DNA of 47,855 bases from the NCBI GenBank assembly GCA_947175385.1, contig CAMWMN010000006.1:1-47855 (forward strand), read 5' to 3'. The notes under the pieces were generated by a model. The model worked only from the letters and a program-made list of their open reading frames with translations. It did no database searches and was not told the origin of the DNA. The first letter of the stretch is position 1, and each line of letters opens with the position of its first letter. This DNA comes from an uncultured Clostridia bacterium. Lineage in GTDB: Bacteria; Bacillota; Clostridia; Oscillospirales; Ruminococcaceae. Positions 9,078-18,358 of this stretch are shown here, one piece after another. A program made the position numbers and the translations under genes.

Positions 9078-9809
9078 TTATATAATGTGTATCCCATAGC
9101 CGTATCTGTCCAGAGGGCAGTTTAACAGCGTCTGCAAGAGAATCAAGTCGTATTCGTCCATCATTGGAAATCCTTGGTAACTTCCGAGCATTTCCTTAAG
9201 ATTCCACGGAAAATTCCAAAAGCTGCCAAAGCTCGAAAAGCTCCCGAATTTCAAGTGTGTGAGGAGATTCTTCAACGCGGATTCATGTCCGCTGCTTGTG
9301 AACGAAAAACTCCCAAACGAGCCGCCGAATCCGAACAGCCATTCCCACTCCCATTCGTGGAATCCGCCGCCGCTTGTTAAGTAGAATGAGCCAAAGCTCC
9401 CGAAAAGATTCCATATATTGCCAAATTCGCCGTAGCTCCCGAACGAGCCGTTAAACGAACCGCCGAATGAACAGACAAGCCCGTGCGCACTTCCGCGCCA
9501 ATCCCCCGAGGGAGCGGCAACTACCGCAGACGTGCCATTAAGCGGCTTGCCCTTGATGGGCGTTCCACCGAAAATCTCATAAATTCGGGAGTTCAGCTCG
9601 GGATAATCCGCAGGAATTTTTTCCAGCTCCGATGCATAACCCGCGCCATTATGCTCCCTCAGCCATTCCACAAGGCTGCCCGCGAGGAAGTATCCGCGCA
9701 GCGAGGCAATATCGAGGTTTTGCGGGATCTCTGCCGCGTCGCGGATTTTTCGCCTGTTAAGCCACAAAGCGCACTCCATAGACAGCCCCCCCTCTCCGAA
9801 CATAATCAT
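9078..9809 (-). CDS. Protein with helical N-terminal domain and GSF/SFG aromatic low-complexity repeats
   Basis: FGGSFNGSFGSYGEFGNIWNLFGSFGSF...FGFGGSFGSFSF...FGSFSSFGSF; SD/ATG could be at an internal M (MECALWLN). Confidence 0.6.
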   Translation of the reverse strand: MIMFGEGGLSMECALWLNRRKIRDAAEIPQNLDIASLRGYFLAGSLVEWLREHNGAGYASELEKIPADYPELNSRIYEIFGGTPIKGKPLNGTSAVVAAPSGDWRGSAHGLVCSFGGSFNGSFGSYGEFGNIWNLFGSFGSFYLTSGGGFHEWEWEWLFGFGGSFGSFSFTSSGHESALKNLLTHLKFGSFSSFGSFWNFPWNLKEMLGSYQGFPMMDEYDLILLQTLLNCPLDRYGYGIHII

Positions 9810-9871
9810 TCACTCTAATTATAACATATTTTTAACGAGTTTTCAACACTTTTCAAAAAAATATTTTTGGA

Positions 9872-9900
9872 TTGCCCGTTTTTTAATTTCGGCATATAAT
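9872..9900 (+). promoter_or_regulatory. Promoter candidate TTGCCC-N17-TATAAT
   Basis: Perfect -10 and partial -35 upstream of the leader of DUF3343/desulfurase genes. Confidence 0.5.
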
Positions 9901-10054
9901 ACAATGTACAATTGATAATGTACAATTGACAATTATTGGGGTTATAGCTGTAATCCGCTGTTTGGAGCGAGATTGAGTGCGTTATAACCCAAAGCAAATT
10001 ATTGGCGGCGCAGTTTAGCGCGTTATAATTCACGGTAAGTTATTAGCGATTAGT

Positions 10055-10122
10055 GCATATCCGAAACGCGAGCGCAGATGAAATCCGCTCTGCGGATTTC
10101 ATCTGCGTGGTTTCGGATTTGC
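10055..10122 (+). repeat. Gene-start palindromic module copy 5 (one inner hairpin only)
   Basis: GCATATCCGAAAC..GGTTTCGGATTTGC with inner GCAGATGAAATCCGC..GCGGATTTCATCTGC. Confidence 0.88.
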
Positions 10123-10141
10123 TATTAAAATAGGAGGATTT

Positions 10142-10345
10142 ATGTTTATTTATATAAAGTCGATTACAAAGGCGCAGAAAGCAATGTCATTACTTCAGCG
10201 TCACGGAATACGGTGCGCGGTAGAGCGCACAACGGGCAAGGCGGGGTGCGGGTTCGCGCTCCGCGTAACGGATAAGAATGCAGACAAAGCGGAGGTTTGC
10301 GCTCTGCTGAGCTCCATAGGGGTGGACTGTGGTCTATCTGGATAA
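10142..10345 (+). CDS. DUF3343-like small protein
   Basis: 67 aa, MFIYIKSITKAQKAMSLLQRHGIRCAVERT..GCGFALRV; typical DUF3343 layout; GGAGG upstream. Confidence 0.7.
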   Translation: MFIYIKSITKAQKAMSLLQRHGIRCAVERTTGKAGCGFALRVTDKNADKAEVCALLSSIGVDCGLSG

Positions 10346-11471
10346 CGCGGCGACTACATACCCAAAGCCGCGCGAGGTTTATAGGAAGTGGCAGACGGCA
10401 ATGAGCGTCTACGGCGCAAACCCGGGACGCAGCGGTCACGCGTTTTCCGAACGCACGTCCGAGGCTGTCTACAAAAGCAGGGAAGAGTGCGCGGAGCTGT
10501 TCGGCGCGGATTCCGAGAATACGGTGTTCACGCTGAACTGCACCCACGCGCTGAATTTCGCGATTAAGGGTATCGCCCGCAATAAATGTAAATTTGTGGT
10601 AAGCGATATGGAACACAACGCGGTAATGCGCCCCGCATACGCAGCGGCAAGGGCTGTCGGCGGCGAGTGCGCGATGTTCAGCGCGACCGAGGATGTTGAA
10701 CAGACGGTCTATAACGCGGAACGTGCGATTGACGGGAATGCCGTTGCGGTGATATGCACCGCCGCGTCAAACGTGTTCGGACTGCGCGCGCCGATTCGCG
10801 AGATTTTCGAGATGTGCAAAAGAAAACACGTTTGCTTTATTGTGGACGCGGCGCAAGGCGCGGGTGTTCTGCCGATCACGCTTGATGACGCGAATATCAT
10901 CTGCGCGGCGGGGCATAAGGGATTGTACGGTCCGATGGGAACGGGTCTGCTGGTATCCGATGGAAATTACCCGTTGGAGACTATTATAGAGGGCGGCACG
11001 GGCAGCGTTTCGGAGAGCATTTCCCAGCCGGATTTTCCGCCCGATAGGTTTGAAAGCGGAACTATCAACACCGCCGGGGCGATCGCTCTCGGCGAGGGTG
11101 TGCGGTTCGTCAAGCGGCGAACTCCCAAGGCTATCCTGAATCACGAGCTTGCGTTGTGTGAGCGCGTATGCGAGGGTCTGGGTAGGATAAACGGCATAAC
11201 GCTGTATAACCGAATCACTCCCGAAAACAGGGAGAGTTACGCGCCCGTGGTATCGTTCAATTTCGAGGGAGTTCCAAGCTCCGAGGGCGCGCGGATTCTC
11301 AGCTCACGCGGATTTTATCTCAGGGGCGGTCTGCATTGCGCTCCCGCCGCTCACAAAAAGCTCGGCACGATAGACGGCGGAACGATTAGATTTTCGCCCT
11401 CGGCGTTCACCACTCCGCAAGAGGTTGAACTGTTCTTGAGGAACGTAAAGCAAATAGCTTTATCAAAATAG
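10329..11471 (+). CDS. Cysteine desulfurase family protein (class V aminotransferase), GTG start
   Basis: VYLDNAATTYPKP, VDAAQGAGVLPI, AGHKGLYGPMGTG, RGGLHCAP; overlaps the DUF3343 gene by 17 nt. Confidence 0.92.
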   Translation: MVYLDNAATTYPKPREVYRKWQTAMSVYGANPGRSGHAFSERTSEAVYKSREECAELFGADSENTVFTLNCTHALNFAIKGIARNKCKFVVSDMEHNAVMRPAYAAARAVGGECAMFSATEDVEQTVYNAERAIDGNAVAVICTAASNVFGLRAPIREIFEMCKRKHVCFIVDAAQGAGVLPITLDDANIICAAGHKGLYGPMGTGLLVSDGNYPLETIIEGGTGSVSESISQPDFPPDRFESGTINTAGAIALGEGVRFVKRRTPKAILNHELALCERVCEGLGRINGITLYNRITPENRESYAPVVSFNFEGVPSSEGARILSSRGFYLRGGLHCAPAAHKKLGTIDGGTIRFSPSAFTTPQEVELFLRNVKQIALSK

Positions 11472-11687
11472 TAAATCCGAAAACGCACAGATGAGCGGCG
11501 CGTTGCACCTACGGTGCAGTGCGTCGCTTTCGTTTTTTTGGTAACATATCCCCAACTGCAATCTTTACGGCGGACAAGCCAAAATTTCCCCTTGCAATTT
11601 CCAGATTTTTGAGTTATAATAATAGATAGGATTGTGAAAAATAATTTTACCAGAGTTATAACCAAAAGCAAGTTACCCGCGATTAAT

Positions 11688-11790
11688 GCAAATTCAAAAC
11701 GCAAGCGGCGCGTTACACCGCATAGCGGTGTAACGGGTCGCTTAGCGAACCCAGACGAGCGTCAGCTCGTCTGGGTGGTTTTGAATTTGC
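11688..11790 (+). repeat. Gene-start palindromic module copy 6 (upstream of pyk)
   Basis: GCAAATTCAAAAC..GTTTTGAATTTGC; inner TTACACCGC..GCGGTGTAA and CCCAGACGAGC..GCTCGTCTGGG; then CATTTAGATAAGGAG. Confidence 0.95.
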
Positions 11791-11812
11791 CATTTAGATA
11801 AGGAGAAGATTT

Positions 11813-13576
11813 ATGAGAAGAACTAAAATTGTATGTACATTGGGACCGTCCACGCAGTCGGACGAGGTTCTGCGGCTGCTTATCGAGAACGGAATGAATG
11901 TCGCGCGTCAGAATTTCTCGCACGGCACTCACGAGAGTCACAAGGTAACGCACGACCAGGTCGTCCGCGTGGCAAAGGAGCTTGGAAAGCCCGTTGCAAC
12001 GCTGTTGGACACCAAAGGTCCCGAGGTGCGCCTGAAGAAGTTTAAGGACGACAAAAAGGTTGAAATCAAGACGGGCGACAGCTTTGTGCTGACAACTGCG
12101 GATATTGAGGGCGACAGCTCCCGCGTTTCGGTTACTTATAAGAATCTCCCGAATGATATTGAGGTCGGCACGCGTATATTGATTGATGACGGAAATGTTA
12201 TTATCCGCTGTACGGATATTGTCCGCAACTCGGACGGCACGGCTGAAATCGTATGCACTATACTGAACGGCGGAGTTCTCTCGAATAACAAAGGCGTGAA
12301 CATTCCCGGGGTCAAGCTGTCTATGCCGTATCTGTCCGAGGTGGATATTTCGGATATCCGCTTTGCCGCGCAGGAGAGCTATGACTTTGTTGCCGCATCT
12401 TTTGTCACCTGCGCGGAGGACGTTTTGGCTGTTCGGAAAATCCTCGAGGAGGAGGGCAGACCCGATATCCGTATAATCTCCAAAATCGAGAATGGCGAGG
12501 GTGTCAAGAACATCGATGAGATTCTCCGTGTTTCGGACGGAATTATGGTCGCGCGCGGCGATATGGGCGTGGAAATTCCGTTTGAGGAGATTCCGCAGAT
12601 ACAGAAAATGCTGATTAAAAAGGGATATAATGCCAATAAACAGGTAATCACCGCCACGCAGATGTTGGAGAGTATGATTCACAATCCGCGCCCAACCCGC
12701 GCGGAAACCACCGATGTCGCAAACGCGATTTATGACGGAACCTCCGCGATTATGCTTTCGGGCGAAACCGCCGCGGGCGCGCACCCCGTTGAGGCAGTCA
12801 AGACTATGGCTCTGATTGCCGAAACCACCGAAAAGGCAATTAATTACAAGAACCGCTTTTACGCTTTGGAAACACGCTCCAATGTCAATGTATCCACGGC
12901 AATTTCCCATGCAACGGTAAGCGCGGCTATGGACTTGGGCGCGACCGCGATAATCACCGTTACCAAGACGGGCACGACCGCGCGTATGATTTCGCGCTAT
13001 CGCCCCGAATGCCCGATTATCTCCTGTACGACCAGTGAGGTAACATGGCGGCAGATGGCTCTGTCGTGGGGCGTGATTCCGTTGATGGCCGAGGAAATGA
13101 TGACCAACACCGATGATTTGATTCATCATGCGGTGGAAAAGGCTTCCAATGCGGGATTGCTGAAAAATGGTGATCTGGCGGTAATCACTGCGGGTGTGCC
13201 GCTCGGAGTTTCGGGTACTACCAATCTTATGAAGGTGCATATTGTCGGCGATGTTCTTGTAACGGGAACCGGTGTGACTAAGGGCACGGCGACCGCCACT
13301 GTCTGCGTTGCGAACGATGAACAGGAGGCGATCGAACGCTTTGAGGCGGGGCAGATTCTCGTTATCCACAAGACCTCGAATAAGGTTCTGAACGTACTCA
13401 AGACCGCCGCGGGAATCATCACCGAGGACGATTCCCCCGACAGTCACGCGGTTATTGTCGGTATGACGCTGGATATTCCCGTTATAATCGGCGCGGAGAA
13501 CGCAGTCCAGATTCTCAAGAGCGGTACGGCAGTCACAATGGACGCGGAAAAGGGAATTGTTTCCAGCGGAACCTGA
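11813..13576 (+). CDS. pyk: Pyruvate kinase with C-terminal PEP-utilising mobile domain
   Basis: MRRTKIVCTLGPS, TATQMLESMIHNPRPTRAE, C-terminal DDSPDSHAVIVGMTLDIPVIIGAENA. Confidence 0.97.
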   Translation: MRRTKIVCTLGPSTQSDEVLRLLIENGMNVARQNFSHGTHESHKVTHDQVVRVAKELGKPVATLLDTKGPEVRLKKFKDDKKVEIKTGDSFVLTTADIEGDSSRVSVTYKNLPNDIEVGTRILIDDGNVIIRCTDIVRNSDGTAEIVCTILNGGVLSNNKGVNIPGVKLSMPYLSEVDISDIRFAAQESYDFVAASFVTCAEDVLAVRKILEEEGRPDIRIISKIENGEGVKNIDEILRVSDGIMVARGDMGVEIPFEEIPQIQKMLIKKGYNANKQVITATQMLESMIHNPRPTRAETTDVANAIYDGTSAIMLSGETAAGAHPVEAVKTMALIAETTEKAINYKNRFYALETRSNVNVSTAISHATVSAAMDLGATAIITVTKTGTTARMISRYRPECPIISCTTSEVTWRQMALSWGVIPLMAEEMMTNTDDLIHHAVEKASNAGLLKNGDLAVITAGVPLGVSGTTNLMKVHIVGDVLVTGTGVTKGTATATVCVANDEQEAIERFEAGQILVIHKTSNKVLNVLKTAAGIITEDDSPDSHAVIVGMTLDIPVIIGAENAVQILKSGTAVTMDAEKGIVSSGT

Positions 13577-13798
13577 AATGGTAGATAGTTACTCCTCATA
13601 GCGCGGTTTGGTAAATATCACTAAAAAAAATCTCAAAATGTTGTGCAAAACGTAAAACTTGCACAAATAGTATTGAAAATATACACAAATTATGGTAAAA
13701 TTATAAAAGATGGATTTGTATAAAGTTACAATCAAAAATCACTTACAGGAGTACGATTCAAGCGCGTTATAACTTACGGCAAGTTATTGTTGATTAGT

Positions 13799-13896
13799 GC
13801 AAATTCAAAACGCGAGCGGGGCTCAACACCGTGAAACGGTGTTGCGGCTCGCTCAGCGAACGCAGACGCGAAGCGTCTGCGTGATTTTGAATTTGC
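13799..13896 (+). repeat. Gene-start palindromic module copy 7 (upstream of malQ)
   Basis: GCAAATTCAAAA..TTTTGAATTTGC; inner CAACACCGtgaaaCGGTGTTG and GCAGACGCgaaGCGTCTGC; followed by CATTAAAATAAGGAG. Confidence 0.95.
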
Positions 13897-13917
13897 CATT
13901 AAAATAAGGAGAAGATT

Positions 13918-15432
13918 ATGAGAAAAAGCGGAATTTTAATGCACATCTCATCGCTGCCGAATGCCTATGGTATAGGAACTATGGGCAAGGAAGCGTATGA
14001 TTTTGTGGATTTCCTCGTGAAAAGCGGACAAAGCGTTTGGCAGATTTTGCCGTTGTCGCAGACGAGCTACGGAGATTCGCCGTATCAGAGTTTTTCAATC
14101 TATGCGGGTAATCCGTATTTCATCAGCCTTGAAGTGCTTGAAAAAGAGGGACTTCTTGAGCGGGGCGAGTATGCGGAGGTTAAGTGGAGTGAAAGTCCGC
14201 GCTATGTGGATTACTCGACAATGTATGATAACTTCTATGCGGTAATGCGCAAGGCTTACGCTCGTTTTGCGAAAGCAAAGAGTGCGGAATACGCGAAGTT
14301 TTTGGAGGAGAATCCGTGGCTGGGCGATTATTCGCTGTTTATGGCGCTTAAGGACGCTCACGGCGGAAAGGCTTGGGGCGAGTGGGAAGAACCGATTCGC
14401 CGCCGCGAACCGAAAGCTGTTGCCGATGCCGAGGCGGCTTATGCCGAGGATATGGATTTCTACTGCTTTTTGCAGTTCAAGTTCTTTGAGCAGTGGGAAA
14501 AGCTCAAGAAGTATGCGAATGACAACGGAATCGAGATTGTCGGCGATATTCCGATTTATTGCGCGCTCGACAGCGCGGATGTCTGGTGTGAGCCGGAGCT
14601 GTTCCAGCTTGATAAGAACCTGAATCCGATCGTGGTAGCGGGATTCCCGCCCGATGGGTTCTCAAAGGACGGTCAGTTGTGGGGCAATCCCATTTACGAT
14701 TGGGACAAGATGAAATCGGAGAATTTCCGTTGGTGGGTAGGACGTATGTCGTTCGCAAAGAAAATCTACGATATTGTCAGAATCGACCATTTCATCGGGT
14801 TTAACAGCTATTACGCGATTCCGTTCGGCGACACGACTGCGCGCAACGGAAAGTGGTGCGAGGGTCCGAAATATCCGCTGTTTGGGGTAATCAAGGAGAA
14901 AACCGGCGAGGGCGGTATTATCGCCGAGGATTTGGGTATCATAACACCGGAGGTGCGTCTGTTGCTGAGCCAATGCGGATACCCCGGAATGAAGGTTCTG
15001 GAATTTGCGTTCGACCCCACGGGCAAGAGCGAGTTTCTGCCGCAGAATTTCACCTCCACAAACTGCCTTGCGTACACCGCTACACATGATAATGATACCG
15101 TTGCGGGTTGGGTATCCACAGCGGACGAGGATTCGCTGGATTTCTGCCGTGAGTATCTCGGGGTTGAGGACGATAAGGATATTCCGCGCGCGTTCATTAA
15201 GCTCGGCTGGACGAGTATTGCGGACATCGCGATGACCACGATTCAGGAGTTGTGCGGTTACGGCACGGAGGCGCGAATCAACGTGCCCTCGACTCTCGGC
15301 GGCAACAACTGGCGGTGGAGAGCGTCCGAGGAGGACTTGTCCGATGAGAACGCAGAGTGGCTGCTGAAGCTCACAAAGCTTTCCAACAGATTCGCGCGCG
15401 GTAAGAAAACCGAAAAGCCCGAGGAAGAATAA
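13918..15432 (+). CDS. malQ: 4-alpha-glucanotransferase
   Basis: RKSGILMHISSLPNAYGIGTMG, SPYQSFSIYAGNPYFI, IVRIDHFIGF, ATHDNDTVAGW. Confidence 0.97.
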   Translation: MRKSGILMHISSLPNAYGIGTMGKEAYDFVDFLVKSGQSVWQILPLSQTSYGDSPYQSFSIYAGNPYFISLEVLEKEGLLERGEYAEVKWSESPRYVDYSTMYDNFYAVMRKAYARFAKAKSAEYAKFLEENPWLGDYSLFMALKDAHGGKAWGEWEEPIRRREPKAVADAEAAYAEDMDFYCFLQFKFFEQWEKLKKYANDNGIEIVGDIPIYCALDSADVWCEPELFQLDKNLNPIVVAGFPPDGFSKDGQLWGNPIYDWDKMKSENFRWWVGRMSFAKKIYDIVRIDHFIGFNSYYAIPFGDTTARNGKWCEGPKYPLFGVIKEKTGEGGIIAEDLGIITPEVRLLLSQCGYPGMKVLEFAFDPTGKSEFLPQNFTSTNCLAYTATHDNDTVAGWVSTADEDSLDFCREYLGVEDDKDIPRAFIKLGWTSIADIAMTTIQELCGYGTEARINVPSTLGGNNWRWRASEEDLSDENAEWLLKLTKLSNRFARGKKTEKPEEE

Positions 15433-15529
15433 CATACATTTTAGATTGTCTGCGGGTTATAACCATAATCTACTCTTCCGAGAGAAGTTATGGAGCGTTA
15501 TAATCCAAAGCAACATACCGTCGACTAGT

Positions 15530-15567
15530 GCAAATTCAAAGCGCAAGCGTCGCACTCTTGAATTTGC
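15530..15567 (+). repeat. Gene-start module copy 8, minimal remnant upstream of glgP
   Basis: GCAAATTCAAAGCGCAAGCGTCGCACTCTTGAATTTGC retains outer arms and upstream tail but has lost the inner hairpins. Confidence 0.75.
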
Positions 15568-15590
15568 CATTCAGATAAGGAGAATTTTTT

Positions 15591-17951
15591 ATGAAGATTG
15601 AGAATTTTAAGGAAAAGCTCACAGCTTTGTGCGCTAAAGAGTATCGGGCAGAGGTAAAGGATTTGGACGCGAATCAGCTCCACTGCGCGGTTTCCAAGCT
15701 GGTGATGGAGGAAATCGCTCCGATGTGGGACAAGAGCCGTGACGCGCACGACAAGGCGCGCAAGGCGAGCTACCTGTCGATGGAGTTCCTTGTGGGAAGA
15801 GCAGTGTACAACAATCTGCTCTGCCTCGGTCTGCTCGAGGATGCGGAGAGCGTACTTAAAGAGCTTGGCGCGGACATCTCCGCGTTTGAGGACGTTGAGG
15901 ACGCGGCTCTCGGAAACGGCGGTCTGGGACGTCTTGCGGCGTGCTTCCTGGACAGTGCGGCAACGCTGAACCTCCCGTTGGACGGTTACGGAATCCGCTA
16001 TAAGTACGGTTTGTTCAAGCAGGCGATAAAGGACGGATTCCAGACCGAAACTGCCGATGACTGGCAGAGATTCGGCGACCCGTGGTCTGTTCGCCGCGAA
16101 CAGGAAACCGTTGTGATTCACTTCGCAGACGGCGATGTGAATGCTGTTCCGTATGATTACCCGACAATCGGCTACGGCACGGATAACGTTGGCACTCTGC
16201 GTTTGTGGCAGGCGGAAACCAATGATGAATTTGATTTTGATTTGTTCAACCGCGGAAAGTTCGCGGAATCGGGCGAGAAAAAGCGCATTGCCGAGGACAT
16301 CTCGCGCGTTCTGTATCCGAACGATGAAACCGAGCAGGGCAAGATCCTCCGTCTGAAACAGGAGTATTTCTTCTCGGCGGCGGCTGTTGCTGATCTGATC
16401 CGCAAGCACAAGGCGAACTTCGGCACAATGGACAACTTCGCGGACTACAACTGCATTCAGATGAACGATACCCACCCCGTAATCGCGCTGCCGGAGTTTA
16501 TCCGCGTTACAATGAAGGACGAGGGCTGGTCGTTCGACAAGGCATTCGAGGCTGCGCGTAAGGTGTTCAATTACACCAACCACACCATTATGCAGGAGGC
16601 TCTCGAAAAGTGGGCTAGCTGGCTCGTGGAGAAGGTAGTTCCCGATGTATACAAGGTTATTATAATGCTGAACGAGGCGTTCGAGTCGGAAATGCACGCT
16701 AAGAACGTTCCCGAGGAGAAACGCGCCGAAATGCGCCTTATCAAGAACAACACCGTTCATATGGCGAATATCGCGGTGTTCGGCTCGACTTATGTAAACG
16801 GCGTTGCGGCGATCCACAGCGAACTGCTGAAAACCACGGTACTTAAGAGTTGGTATGAGCTTTACCCCGAGCGTTTCCAGAACAAGACCAACGGTATCAC
16901 CCAGAGAAGATGGCTTGCATTGTGCAACCGCGAGCTTTCCGCGCTGATTACCGAGTTGTTGGGCAACGAGAGCTGGATCACCGCCCTGTCGCAGCTCGCC
17001 AACCTTAAGAAATTCGCGGACGATGAGGGCGTAATGCGCCGTTTCATCGAGATAAAGAACACCAAAAAGCAGCAGCTTACCGATTTTATCGAGAAGTCCG
17101 AGGGTATCAAAATCAACCCGAAGTCTATCTTCGATATTCAGATCAAGCGTCTGCACGAGTACAAGAGACAGCTCCTCAACGCGTTCTCTATACTTTATTT
17201 ATATTACGAAATCAAGGACGGCAACCTCAAGGACTTCACACCGACAACGTTCATTTTCGGCGCGAAGGCTGCACCGGGATATTACCGCGCAAAGGGCGTA
17301 ATCAAGTACATCGGCGAGATTGCAAAGCTGGTGAACTCCGACCCCGAGACACGCGACAAGCTGCAGGTAATTTTCGTAAGCAACTACCGCGTATCCTATG
17401 CGGAGAAACTTGTTGCGGCGGCGGATATTTCCGAGCAGATCTCCACGGCGGGCACAGAGGCTTCCGGCACGGGCAATATGAAGCTGATGCTTAACGGCGC
17501 GGTTACGCTCGGTACGCTGGACGGCGCGAACATCGAAATCGCCGAGGAGGCGGGCAAGGAGAACGAGTATATCTTCGGCGCGACCGTTGAAGAGCTTGAC
17601 CGCATTATGCCGAATTACGTTCCGCGTGACGTTTCCGAGGGCGACCCGAAAATCAAGCGCGTACTCAACACGCTTATCGACGGAACGCTTTCCGACGGCG
17701 GCACGGGCGCGTTCAGAGAGCTGTACTTCTCGCTGATGGAGGGCGCAAGCTGGCACAGAGCCGATAATTACTACCTCATCGGCGACCTCAAGAGCTATGT
17801 TGATACCAAGCTGAAGGCGCTTTACGATTACAAGAACGAGGTTGAATTTGCTAAGAAGTGCTGGCTGAATATGTGCAGCGCGGGCAAGTTCAGCTCCGAC
17901 CGCACGATCGCCGAATATGCTAAGGAAATCTGGCATATTAATGAGGTGTGA
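15591..17951 (+). CDS. glgP: Glycogen/starch phosphorylase
   Basis: NDTHPVIALPEF, KTNGITQRRWL, STAGTEASGTGNMKLMLNGAVTLGTLDGANIEI. Confidence 0.97.
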   Translation: MKIENFKEKLTALCAKEYRAEVKDLDANQLHCAVSKLVMEEIAPMWDKSRDAHDKARKASYLSMEFLVGRAVYNNLLCLGLLEDAESVLKELGADISAFEDVEDAALGNGGLGRLAACFLDSAATLNLPLDGYGIRYKYGLFKQAIKDGFQTETADDWQRFGDPWSVRREQETVVIHFADGDVNAVPYDYPTIGYGTDNVGTLRLWQAETNDEFDFDLFNRGKFAESGEKKRIAEDISRVLYPNDETEQGKILRLKQEYFFSAAAVADLIRKHKANFGTMDNFADYNCIQMNDTHPVIALPEFIRVTMKDEGWSFDKAFEAARKVFNYTNHTIMQEALEKWASWLVEKVVPDVYKVIIMLNEAFESEMHAKNVPEEKRAEMRLIKNNTVHMANIAVFGSTYVNGVAAIHSELLKTTVLKSWYELYPERFQNKTNGITQRRWLALCNRELSALITELLGNESWITALSQLANLKKFADDEGVMRRFIEIKNTKKQQLTDFIEKSEGIKINPKSIFDIQIKRLHEYKRQLLNAFSILYLYYEIKDGNLKDFTPTTFIFGAKAAPGYYRAKGVIKYIGEIAKLVNSDPETRDKLQVIFVSNYRVSYAEKLVAAADISEQISTAGTEASGTGNMKLMLNGAVTLGTLDGANIEIAEEAGKENEYIFGATVEELDRIMPNYVPRDVSEGDPKIKRVLNTLIDGTLSDGGTGAFRELYFSLMEGASWHRADNYYLIGDLKSYVDTKLKALYDYKNEVEFAKKCWLNMCSAGKFSSDRTIAEYAKEIWHINEV

Positions 17952-18154
17952 GCGTTTAAGCTGTTAGAGGATTCGGCGGCATTGCCCAAAAGTAACAAGC
18001 TAATTTGGTGAAAATGACGAAGAATTGAAATAGATTTCACGCGTTTTCACCAAATTGTTGGGCGAAATATACAAAAGTTTTGCCGAAATGTTGGGAGAAA
18101 TGCCGAAAAAATCCCGAAAATTCCCTAAACGCTAAAAAAATCATACGGAATCCC

Positions 18155-18183
18155 TTGACAAAATTTAATTTTGTTGGTATAAT
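18155..18183 (+). promoter_or_regulatory. Consensus promoter TTGACA-N17-TATAAT for malE-like operon
   Basis: Exact hexamers with 17-bp spacing, ~175 bp upstream of the ATG. Confidence 0.85.
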
Positions 18184-18358
18184 GTTAATTACAGACATGC
18201 GGAAAAGTCTGCAATTTTTCGGAGTCTGTAAAGCTGAATATGCTTCGATATTTTTCGCGGTCCGCCGAGCGTATAAAGGCGGGCGGCTTGCATCGGGGCA
18301 AGAAAATGTTTCGGGGTTTTCCCGAAGAAAAATAACTCAAATTTTGGAGGAACTATTC

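Noticed and set aside
11469-11550. Possible further module copy after the desulfurase gene (AAATCCGAAAACGCACAGATGAGCGGCGCGTTGCACC...)
   Set aside because: Only fragments match and the arms do not close; at most a decayed remnant, so not listed as a copy.
11762-13447. 561-aa minus-strand ORF antisense to pyk
   Set aside because: pyk is clearly coding on +; the antisense frame is a compositional artefact, as also at glgP (15525-17156), malQ and pcrA.
18080-18358. N-terminal extension of the malE-like ORF
   Set aside because: The extension begins upstream of the perfect promoter; SD and lipoprotein signal peptide place the start at 18359.
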